A DNA stretch of 8,463 bases, from positions 1-8,463 of the forward strand of contig DMJJ01000432.1 in assembly GCA_003452185.1 (NCBI GenBank). The letters are read 5' to 3'. Position 1 is the first letter of the stretch. Every line of letters begins with the position of its first letter. This DNA is from Verrucomicrobiales bacterium. Lineage in GTDB: Bacteria > Verrucomicrobiota > Verrucomicrobiia > Limisphaerales > UBA11320. The notes beneath the pieces are model-generated. The model saw nothing but the letters and a program-made list of their open reading frames with translations. It did not search any database and was not told the origin of the DNA. The position numbers and the translations under genes were made by a program. Shown here piece by piece: positions 1 through 8,000 of this stretch.

Positions 1-579
1 CCGGACACCGGGGTCAACCATCCCTACCTGATGGTCATCAACACCGATGGCTCCCTCCGCTGGGCCGCGAGCGCCACGAGCGACTTCCCCACGCTCAACT
101 CCGACCGGATTGATGCCGGCATCGCGGCCGACGGCCGTGTCGTGGTGGTCTACGCTGACAGCAGTCTCGCGGGTGTTGGCCTTGTCCAGGCTCGCCTCTT
201 CAACGCCGATGGCTCGACCCACGGCGAGCCGTTCATCGTGAGCGAAACCGAGGCCCCCGGCCTGGCCACCTTTGCCGCCCGCAACCCGCGGGTCGCGTGG
301 CGCGACAACCAGATCGCTGTCATCTGGGAAAGCTCCAACGCCCCCGGCTCGGCCGTCCGTTCGGTGGCCCTTCGGGTGCTCTCGCTTCCCTCTAGCGGCA
401 CGTCGACGTCCAACCTGAAGGCCGCCCTCGCGGGTGGGAAGCTCGTGCTGACGTGGGACGGGAGCGGAACGCTTGAATCCGCGGCCGAACTTGCCGGGCC
501 GTGGACCTCCGTGACCGGGGCGACCAGCCCGGCCAACATCACCCCGGATGGGGCTCATCGCTTCTTCCGGGTGAAGTAA
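1..579 (+). CDS. Secreted repeat protein, C-terminal part (partial, 5' end outside window)
   Basis: The frame is open from base 1 and ends at TAA 577-579, giving the last 192 residues of a longer protein. The start lies outside the window. Residues about 15-125 show a repeating pattern of short beta-strands: DGS turns, a VVVVY strand, an ARLFNADGS segment, then NPRVAWRDN and IAVIWES. This resembles the repeats of large extracellular proteins of the 'v-v-W...aqrFdadG...g..f.Vn' type, which probably form a beta-propeller or beta-sandwich array. After a Ser/Thr-rich linker (SSGTSTS) the last 55 or so residues form a separate small beta module, with LVLTWDGSGTLESA, GPWTSV and the terminal HRFFRVK. 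Such C-terminal modules are common in exported verrucomicrobial proteins, where they may serve sorting or surface attachment (inference). No catalytic motif is visible. Two hairpins follow the stop, consistent with the end of a transcription unit. Coding and export are likely; the exact function is unknown. Confidence 0.8.
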   Translation, partial: PDTGVNHPYLMVINTDGSLRWAASATSDFPTLNSDRIDAGIAADGRVVVVYADSSLAGVGLVQARLFNADGSTHGEPFIVSETEAPGLATFAARNPRVAWRDNQIAVIWESSNAPGSAVRSVALRVLSLPSSGTSTSNLKAALAGGKLVLTWDGSGTLESAAELAGPWTSVTGATSPANITPDGAHRFFRVK

Positions 580-599
580 CCCCCGTGAACTGATCCACC

Positions 600-628
600 G
601 CCTCCCCGCCCCAGATGGGCGGGGAGGC
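600..628 (+). terminator. GC-rich hairpin downstream of gene 1 (possible terminator)
   Basis: Bases 600-611 pair perfectly with 617-628, giving a 12-bp stem with a 5-nt loop (CAGAT, 612-616) 20 nt after the stop codon of the upstream gene. Eleven of the 12 pairs are G-C. No U-tract follows, so this is not a textbook intrinsic terminator. Hairpins without a T-run are nevertheless often found after genes in GC-rich genomes. It may also only protect the 3' end of the mRNA. Confidence 0.5.
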
Positions 629-635
629 CTCCATC

Positions 636-689
636 AACGGCGGGCTTTGGGTTGAACGAACAAGAACTCGCTCCCCAAAGCCCGCCGTT
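636..689. repeat. Perfect 16-bp inverted repeat with 22-nt spacer (possible second terminator or leader hairpin)
   Basis: The arm AACGGCGGGCTTTGGG at 636-651 is matched exactly by its reverse complement CCCAAAGCCCGCCGTT at 674-689. The spacer is 22 nt (652-673). After one C-C mismatch (635/690), two more A-T pairs extend the stem (633-634 with 691-692). The structure starts 8 nt after the first hairpin and ends 30 nt before the gene 2 start codon. It could be a bidirectional or second terminator, a 5'-leader structure of the CotH-like gene, or a copy of a dispersed palindromic element. There is no obvious T-run on either side. The inverted repeat is certain; its role is not. Confidence 0.6.
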
Positions 690-719
690 CATTTCAAACC
701 CTCCCCCGCCGGCCCAGGA

Positions 720-3700
720 ATGATCACGAACCTTCCCCGCATCGTTCGCGCCGTGTTGACCAGCGTGGCAAGCCTGCTCCTTGTGGCCTCGCAAGCCGCC
801 ACGAGCACGGCCCAGGTGGTCATCAACGAGATCCACTATCATCCCCTGGAGGAGGCCGCCTTCGATCCCGACGGATTCCCCGTGCTCGACCTCTCGCAGG
901 ATGTCCACGAGTTCGTCGAACTCTACAACGCAGGCAGCAGCCCCGTGAGCCTGTCGGGCTGGAGGATCGACAGCGCCGTTCAGTTCACCTTCCCCCCCCA
1001 GGCCGTGATCGCCCCCGGCGGTTACGCGGTGATCGCCGCCGACCCGGATCGCCTTGGCAACCTGCCGCAATACTCCATCGCCCCGGGAACGCTCCTCGGC
1101 CCCTACTCGGGACGGCTGGGAAACGGCGGCCCAAAGACCATCAAGCTGAAGGATGCAACCGACCGCACGGTCGAGTCCGTGACCTATTCCTCCACTTTCC
1201 CCTGGCCAACCTCGGCCGACGGGCTGGGCGCCTCCTCCCGCTGGACGGGCATCGATCCGATGCCGTGGCAGTACCGCGGTCGATCTCTCGAGAGGCTCAG
1301 CCCCACCGCCCCCTCCTCGGATCCCGCGAACTGGAAAGCCTCCCAGTTTCCCGGCGACCCGACTCCCGGCCGGGCCAACTCGCAATCCCGGGCGGTTCCA
1401 GACCCGGTTGTTCTCACGCACCGGATCTCACAGGCCTCGGATGGACTGTTTCCGATTCTCCAGGGGCAGGAGGCCTTGGTGCAGGTCGCCTTCTCCGGCA
1501 CGAACGGGCTGGGAAAGGTTCTGCTGGAGTATTTCATCGACGACGTCAACAAGCGGGATGAGACCGTCACGGCGATCGAGATGACCGGCACGCCCCCCGC
1601 CTACAGCGCCCGGATTCCCGGCCTCCCCGGACGGAGTGTCGCACGCTACCGGGTGGTGGCTGAACGCCTCCCGGCAGCGGGGCCCGGGCCCGGAGCCATG
1701 GAGAGGGTGCTTCCCCGGGAGGACGATGCCTTTTCGTGGAAGGCCTATTTCGCGGTGCCACCCCGGGTTTCCACGAACGATGTCTACGACCTGTTCGTCT
1801 CCACGAACAGCCTTACGCAGCTCATTTTCAACATGCAGGACAACCCCTCTGCGGGGTGGCACCCCTCCCCAGGCACCAAGGTGACGGGACGGTTCAACGA
1901 TACCGAACCCGGGGTCCTGGCCTACAAGGGCCAGGTCTATGACGTCCAGGTTCGGCACAGCGGGAGCTTCTACCGACGGGACTTCTCACGGACATCGTTC
2001 AAGGTCGAGTTCCCCTCCTATGCCAACCTGGAGGGCCACTCGACCCTGCTCATCCTCGACAAGGGGAGCGAGAACATGTTCGGCCACCTGCTCTTTGAGG
2101 CGGCGGGGTTTCCGGAGCCACACGTCCGGCCGGTGGACATTTACCTCAACAATCAGGTGCGGAACATCCGGCTCGAGTTCGAGGAGACGGATGAGAACCT
2201 GATGCAGCGCTGGAGTGCCCGCCAGAAGCGACTCCACCCCGGGCAGCCCGCCCCCGGGCCCGGGCATATCTGGAAGGCCAGCGGCTACGGGTCGGATGTG
2301 GGTCCTTTCGGGCCCGCGAACGGCACCCTGCTTCAGACCAATGAAGGGTGGACGCCACTCCAGCGATACGAGTGGGTCTACTCGTCGAAGACGCTCGACT
2401 GGGAGGGGTATGTCCCCTTCAAGTCGATGATGGACGAGATGTGGACCGCACGGGGCCAGACCGCCCCGGGTTCCGGCCCCCTCGATCTCCCGGCCCTGAG
2501 GGCCTACCTCGCCTCCAGATGGGATGTTGCGGCCAACCTCGACTACCTGGCGATCCGCGGATGGATGGCTGAGGGGGATGACACCTACCATAACCATTTT
2601 GAATGGAAGCGCTCGGATGGCCTGTGGCAGATGCTCCCGTGGGATTTCGACACCGACATCAGCGAAGTCACGCGGAGCATCTTTGAAGCGGAGGATGGAA
2701 ACTACTTCAAGGACGCCTTCTACAAGGCATACCGGGAGGAATACAAACAGCGCCTCTGGTGGTTGAACAACACCCTGCTTCACCCCGATTACCTCGCCGC
2801 CTCGGGGCTGACGCATCCCAACCTGGTGACCTTCGGCCCGCTCCGGCTGGCGGAGGTGAACCGCCAAACCGGCTACGGGAGCTTCGAGCGGCCCGCGCGC
2901 CCGGCGGGGCTCTCCCCCCAGGGGGCCGAGTCGGTTGCCGGAGCGGTGCTTCTCTCCGCCAGCCCGTACGGGCATTCCCTTCCCCTGCCCCCCGCGCACG
3001 CCTCCACGTTCTGGGAGGTCCGCTCAGCGACCGGCACTTGGTGGGACCCTGTCTACTCGGCCACCAGCAGCGTGGCGCTCACATCGTTTGAGATTCCTGC
3101 CGGAGTCCTTGAACTCGGCCAGCTCTACTATTGGCGCTGCACCTACCAGGACAGTGACGGCCACCCCTCCCTCCCTTCCATCGAGGCGTCGTTCCATTTT
3201 GGAGGAAGCTTCCGCAGAACGAATCTGGTCGACCTGGGGGCCACGTGGCGGTACGTCGATGCCGGCACCAACCAGGGGAAATTGTGGCGCGACCCCGCCT
3301 TCAACGACTCGGCCTGGAAGCTCGGGGCGGGCCTCTTCGGCGTGAGCACCGGCACCCTGGCGGTGGCCACTCCCGTCAACACGCCCCTCGCTCTCGGGGT
3401 GAGGACCTATTACTTCCGGACCAGGCTCGCCATCCCGGCACAGGCCTCGCGGGTCAGCCTGCGGCTCCGGCATCTGGTGGATGACGGGGCCGTGTTCTAT
3501 CTCAATGGCGCCGAGGTCTACCGGGTGAACATGGGGACTTTCTACCTCGCAGGGGGCATCCCCTTCACCGCCCCTGCCGTGAAGGACATCGGCCAGGCAT
3601 CGCTCGAGCTCCCGGTCGATCTCCCCACAACCAATCTGGTGCAGGGGGAGAACCTCCTCGCCGTCGAGGTCCATCAAAACCGGGTGGACAGCCCGGATGT

Positions 3701-4964
3701 TCTCTTCGGCCTGCAGCTGGAGGCGACCTACGAACAGTCGGTCGGTGCCCTGCGCCTGAACGAGGTCATGGCGGCCAACCGCACCCGTGTGCAGCACGAC
3801 GGCCTCTATCCCGATTGGGTTGAACTGATCAACCCCACGGACGGCGTACAGCCCCTGGCCGGCCTGAGCCTCACGGACGACATCGCGCTGCCGGAGAAGT
3901 TTCCCCTTCCCGCCGGCCCGCTGCTCTCCCCGCACGAGCGGGTGGTGGTCTGGTGCGATGCGGTCCACAAGCTTTCCGGGCTGGCCGCCCCGTTCGGGCT
4001 GGCAAGCGATGGGGGAAGCGTCTGGCTCTTTGGAAAGGACGCCTCCGGCGCCCTGGTCGAGGTGGATCGAGTCGATTACGGGCTCCAGGTGCCTGATCTT
4101 TCGATCTCCCGGCTGGCGGAGGGAACCGGCCCCTGGGGACTGTCCGAGCCCACCCCAGGAGAAGCAAACATCCGGGCCGAGCTGGGCTCGGCGGCAGGGC
4201 TGCGAATCAACGAGTGGATGGCCTCGCCAACCAACGGACCAGACTGGTTTGAGGTGTTCAACCCGGAGCTGCTGCCGGTGTCGATCGGGGGGATGTACTT
4301 CACCGACGATCTCAACCTCCATACCAACAGCCTCGTCCCGGCCCGTTCGTACCTGCCCCCCTGGTCCTTCACCCGATTCATCGCCGACTCCCAGCAGGCG
4401 CAGGGAGCCACCCACGTCAACTTCAAGCTCAGCGGTGGGGGGGAGGCTGTCGGCCTGTTCGACTCAACCGGGTTCATGGTGGACGGAATCCTGTTCGGCC
4501 CCCAGCTCGCCGGCATCTCCGAAGGCCGGCTCCCCGACGGTGGCTCCACGATCCGCCGGTTCGATTCCCCAACCCCCGGAGGATCCAACCTGGGCGACAC
4601 CGACGGCGACGGAATGCCCGATGCCTGGGAGCTCGCGCACGGATTGAATCCGCTCTTCAACGATGCCTCCCTCGATGCCGACGGCGACGGGGTCTCAAAC
4701 CTGGATGAGTTCCTCGCAGGCACGGACCCAACCAACCCGTCGAGCCTCCTGCGACTGCAATGGGTCCCGGAGCGGAGTGCGCTTCGCTTCGCGGCGATGC
4801 CCGGCCGGGTTTACGAGATCCAGTTCCGGGAGGATGTTGAGCAGGGGGATTGGCAACTCCTGAGTTCCGTGAGCGCGAGCGCGGAGGGAACCCTCGAGAT
4901 TCCCATCGGGGACGGATCGGAGATCACTGGCCGGTTCTACAGAATCCGACTTCGCCGGGGATGA
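720..4964 (+). CDS. Exported multidomain protein: lamin-tail domains, CotH kinase-like domain, beta-sandwiches
   Basis: A 1414-residue protein. Start chosen at ATG 720 because residues 1-31 form a Sec signal peptide: basic R7/R10, a hydrophobic stretch, and likely cleavage near A26 or A31. AGGA lies directly against the ATG, so the ribosome site is poor. Approximate domains: lamin-tail 1 (33-220; INEIHYHP, FVELYN); CotH kinase-like (375-655; RHSGSFYRRDF, YLNN then RNIRLEFEETDENL, GDDTYHNHF with D620/D621/N625, and PWDFDTD with W641, D642, D644); FN3-like segment (737-828; YYWRCTYQDSDGHPS); galactose-binding-like sandwich (833-1005; FYLNGAEVYR, NLLAVEVHQ); lamin-tail 2 (1009-1150; LRLNEVMAANR) and 3 (1160-1292; LRINEWMASP); acidic DTDGDGMPD and DADGDGVSN loops of calcium-binding type (1293-1338); terminal beta module ending GRFYRIRL. 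CotH proteins of Bacillus phosphorylate coat proteins; activity and substrate here are unknown. No cysteine-rich region or membrane anchor is visible after the signal. Likely a surface or secreted protein. Confidence 0.88.
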   Translation: MITNLPRIVRAVLTSVASLLLVASQAATSTAQVVINEIHYHPLEEAAFDPDGFPVLDLSQDVHEFVELYNAGSSPVSLSGWRIDSAVQFTFPPQAVIAPGGYAVIAADPDRLGNLPQYSIAPGTLLGPYSGRLGNGGPKTIKLKDATDRTVESVTYSSTFPWPTSADGLGASSRWTGIDPMPWQYRGRSLERLSPTAPSSDPANWKASQFPGDPTPGRANSQSRAVPDPVVLTHRISQASDGLFPILQGQEALVQVAFSGTNGLGKVLLEYFIDDVNKRDETVTAIEMTGTPPAYSARIPGLPGRSVARYRVVAERLPAAGPGPGAMERVLPREDDAFSWKAYFAVPPRVSTNDVYDLFVSTNSLTQLIFNMQDNPSAGWHPSPGTKVTGRFNDTEPGVLAYKGQVYDVQVRHSGSFYRRDFSRTSFKVEFPSYANLEGHSTLLILDKGSENMFGHLLFEAAGFPEPHVRPVDIYLNNQVRNIRLEFEETDENLMQRWSARQKRLHPGQPAPGPGHIWKASGYGSDVGPFGPANGTLLQTNEGWTPLQRYEWVYSSKTLDWEGYVPFKSMMDEMWTARGQTAPGSGPLDLPALRAYLASRWDVAANLDYLAIRGWMAEGDDTYHNHFEWKRSDGLWQMLPWDFDTDISEVTRSIFEAEDGNYFKDAFYKAYREEYKQRLWWLNNTLLHPDYLAASGLTHPNLVTFGPLRLAEVNRQTGYGSFERPARPAGLSPQGAESVAGAVLLSASPYGHSLPLPPAHASTFWEVRSATGTWWDPVYSATSSVALTSFEIPAGVLELGQLYYWRCTYQDSDGHPSLPSIEASFHFGGSFRRTNLVDLGATWRYVDAGTNQGKLWRDPAFNDSAWKLGAGLFGVSTGTLAVATPVNTPLALGVRTYYFRTRLAIPAQASRVSLRLRHLVDDGAVFYLNGAEVYRVNMGTFYLAGGIPFTAPAVKDIGQASLELPVDLPTTNLVQGENLLAVEVHQNRVDSPDVLFGLQLEATYEQSVGALRLNEVMAANRTRVQHDGLYPDWVELINPTDGVQPLAGLSLTDDIALPEKFPLPAGPLLSPHERVVVWCDAVHKLSGLAAPFGLASDGGSVWLFGKDASGALVEVDRVDYGLQVPDLSISRLAEGTGPWGLSEPTPGEANIRAELGSAAGLRINEWMASPTNGPDWFEVFNPELLPVSIGGMYFTDDLNLHTNSLVPARSYLPPWSFTRFIADSQQAQGATHVNFKLSGGGEAVGLFDSTGFMVDGILFGPQLAGISEGRLPDGGSTIRRFDSPTPGGSNLGDTDGDGMPDAWELAHGLNPLFNDASLDADGDGVSNLDEFLAGTDPTNPSSLLRLQWVPERSALRFAAMPGRVYEIQFREDVEQGDWQLLSSVSASAEGTLEIPIGDGSEITGRFYRIRLRRG

Positions 4965-4982
4965 CCCACCACGCGGCCTCCA

Positions 4983-5030
4983 CCCCCCAGGGGGGGCCGG
5001 GCCCCCGCGTGGGGCAAACATCTCGTTTGC
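4983..5030 (+). promoter_or_regulatory. Structured G/C-tract leader ahead of the PSCyt2/PSD1 gene
   Basis: The 101-nt gap 4965-5065 contains a C6-A-G7 block (4983-4996) and overlapping short hairpins: 4983-4987 with 4992-4996, 4992-4996 with 5002-5006, and 5003-5006 with 5011-5014. A separate hairpin GCAAAC-ATCTC-GTTTGC lies at 5014-5030. The first three share bases and exclude one another. They could act as a weak terminator after gene 2 or as an attenuator-like leader. Chance pairing in GC-rich DNA is a real alternative. I see no convincing -35/-10 promoter here. Confidence 0.3.
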
Positions 5031-5065
5031 TCCAGCCCCTGCACCCGGTAGGCTGCCGGGACGAC

Positions 5066-8000
5066 ATGCCATTCCCAGCACACCGTCCGGCGTCGCACGG
5101 CCCGGGGCTCGCGGGGTTGCTCGCGGTCCTGCTGCTCGCCTCCACGGCGCCTGCCTCCGCGGGATCCCCGGCAGGCGATCCGCCCGCACCGGCAACGTCG
5201 CATTGGGCGTTCCTGCCCCCGCGCCGGCCTGCCATCCCGGAGGTTCGCCAACGCTCCTGGATCCGGACCCCAGTGGATGGTTTCATTCTCTCAAGGCTCG
5301 AACGGGAAGGTCTGGCCCCGGCCGCTGAGGCCCCGGCGGAAACCCTGGGCCGCCGCCTTGCGCTGGCGCTCACCGGGATTCCCCTGACGGTGGAGGAACG
5401 GGCTCGGTTCCTGGAAGAGGCGGAGCGGGATCGGGAGGGGGCGATCGGAGGGCTTGTCGACCGGCTTCTCCAAAGCCCCCGCTACGGCGAGCACATGGCC
5501 GCCCGCTGGCTGGACATGGCCCGGTACGCCGACAGCAGCGGGTTTCAGGGCGATCCCGGGCGCACCATGTGGCGCTGGAGGGACTACGTGATCGAGGCGT
5601 TCAACGCCAACATGCCGTTCGACCAGTTCACCCTCGAGCAACTGGCCGGCGACCTCCTCCCCAACCCCACCCTCCGGCAGCAGGTGGCCACGGGGTTCAA
5701 CAGGAACCACCGGTTCAACACCGAGTTCGGGTCCATCGATGAGGAGTGGAAGACCGAGTACGTGGTGGATCGGCTCGAGACCACCGGGGCAACCTGGCTC
5801 GCCCTGACCCTGGGGTGCGGACGCTGCCACGACCACAAATACGACCCCGTGACGCAGCGGGAGTTCTATCAGCTCTTCGCCCTCTTCAGTCATATTCCCG
5901 AACGGGGTGTATTCTGGGACGGCAGCGACCCCGCGTTTCCCCCCTCGGTGCGGGCCGCCACGCCCGCGCAGGAATCGAGGATCCGTGAACTTGGGGACTC
6001 GATCCGCGAGGCCGATGAGGAGCTCCGCGGGCAGGCCCGTGCCCTGGGCGGAGAGCAGGCCGCGTGGGAGCGCCGGAGCCGGCACCGGTTCGCACGCGAA
6101 CTGAACTCCATCGAGGGACGCCGCGCGCCTCCGGACCCTCCCCGCCGCTTCCTCCAGGGGCTGACCAACGAGGTGGCCCGCTTCCCGTTCGACCGCTCGA
6201 TCCCCCCGCAGTACGGGGTCCGGTCCGAGTGGGTCACCAACCGGGTGCAGCTGACAAACCAGTTTGCCGACGGATCCTCGACCCTCTTCACCCAGTTCTA
6301 TGCCTCCAACGAGGTGACCCGGTTCTCGGAGCTCCTCCATGCGGCGCTTCCCACACCCGGGGAGCTCGACGACGGGGGGGTGTTCGGGCAGGCGCTTCGT
6401 CTCCCGGGGGACCGGCCTGCCCTGGCGGTCACGAACGCCCTTGATCGGGATCGCGTCACGGTGGCCTTCTGGCTGAATCCCGACTCCTCGGAAGGGCTCC
6501 TTCTCCACAAGCTCTCAGCACAGGCACTGTTCCCGATCGGGCTCCTCCTTTCGCTGACCAACGGGCACCCCCATCTCGAGATTCACCACAAGGTGTTCGA
6601 GTTTGACGCGACGATGATCCCGATGGAGATGACGGCCACGAACCTCGTCCTAAGGGGGCGCTGGACCCACCTCGCCCTGGTGCTCGACGGAAAGCGGCGG
6701 GAGGCCGGCCCGCGTCTCTACCTGGATGGCGTGCCGGTGTCGTGGGAGCCGTTGAAGGCCTCGGCGCGGGGGCTGAACACGTTCAGCAATGCGGCGCCGC
6801 TGCTCGTCGGCGCGGGCCCGCGTGGCGGGGGGATCGCGGGGCGGATGGACGACCTGCGGATCTTCGATCGTCCCCTCTCTCCGGGGGAGGTTCGCCTGCT
6901 GGCTGATCTGCCGGACGCCCTGTCGCTCTCGCTCCCTCGAAGCCAACGGACGCCGGCCGGAAGCGAGGCTGCCGCGCGGTTCTACTCGGAACACATCTCG
7001 CTGACCGCCGCGGCCAAGCGCTCCGTCCGGGATGCCGCCTCGCGAGCGCTGGGGGAGCTCGAACAGTCAATCCCCCAGGTCATGGTGTTCCGGGAGGAGC
7101 CCGGGCCCCCGGAGGCGCGAATCCTCTTCCGCGGCCAGTACGATTCGCCGCGGGAGCCGGTCTTCGGGGGCATCCCCGTCTCCCTGGGCCGCCTCCCCGA
7201 GGGGGCGCCAACGAACCGTCTCGGGTTCGCCCAATGGGTGGTCTCGCCCGACAACCCCCTCACCGCCCGGGTGTTCGTGAACCGGCTCTGGGAGTCGCTC
7301 TTCGGAACCGGGCTCGTCAGAACCTCAGAGAACTTCGGCACCCAGGGGGAGCCTCCCAGCCACCCGGAGCTCCTTGACTGGATGGCCACCGAACTCATCC
7401 GGACCGGATGGGATGTCAAACGGATGATCCGGCTCCTGGTGACCAGCGCCGCGTATCGACAGGACTCCTCGATCCCTTCCGCGCTGCTGCAGCGGGACCC
7501 GGAGAACCGGCTGCTGGCCCGCGGTCCCCGCTTCAGGCTCCCGGCTGAGGTGATCCGGGATCGCGCGCTGCACGCCGCCGGCCTCCTGGCCGAACAGGTC
7601 GGAGGCCCCTCGGTACAGCCGTATCTCCCGGGCGACTCGGCACGCCCCGGCCCCGAGGCACACCGTCGTTCCCTCTATTCCATCTGGCAGCGGACGCGGT
7701 TCAACCCGAGCCTGGCCACCTTTGACGCCCCGTCCCGCGAGGCCTGCACGGTCAAGCGTCCGCGCACCAACACCCCGCTCCAGGCCCTGGCCCTGATGAA
7801 CGAGCTGACCTATCTCGAGGCGGCGCAGTCCATCGCCGCCGGCGCAGTCCGGTCCGGCGGGGGGGACTCCTCGCGCCTGGAAGCCATGTTCCTGCGGGTC
7901 CTCGGACGCCTCCCAACACGCGACGAACTGGGGGCCCTGGAGAGGCTCCTCGGGCGGAGCCGCGAGCGGTATCGCAAGGCCCCCGGCGACGCGATCAAAC

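Noticed and set aside
652..692. TTGAAC at 652-657 as a -35 promoter element for gene 2
   Set aside because: No acceptable -10 box lies at the right distance; that position falls in the right arm of the inverted repeat.
600..692. Inverted repeats as ends of an insertion sequence or a CRISPR repeat
   Set aside because: There is no transposase, no target-site duplication, no third repeat unit and no spacer pattern. Only two unrelated hairpins are present.
615..719. Upstream in-frame ATG 615 as the start of the CotH-like gene
   Set aside because: It lies in the loop of the first hairpin and would add 35 residues, encoded largely by the inverted repeats, in front of a clear signal peptide that begins at ATG 720.
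3024..4415. Long open frames on the minus strand (also 555-1421, 1986-2999, 5291-6508, 7325-8422)
   Set aside because: All lie opposite well-supported genes. Their proteins are rich in Gly/Arg/Pro/His with no recognisable domain, as expected of antisense frames in GC-rich coding DNA.
4850..5065. Start of the PSCyt2/PSD1 gene at 4850 inside gene 2
   Set aside because: It would overlap about 115 nt of well-supported gene 2 coding sequence and bury the signal peptide. The extra residues show no family similarity.
5816..5830. CxxCH at residues 251-255 taken as proof of a c-type cytochrome
   Set aside because: The CxxCHDHK/R-x-DP block is a general feature of DUF1549, so the motif alone does not show haem binding. 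It is kept as a question only.
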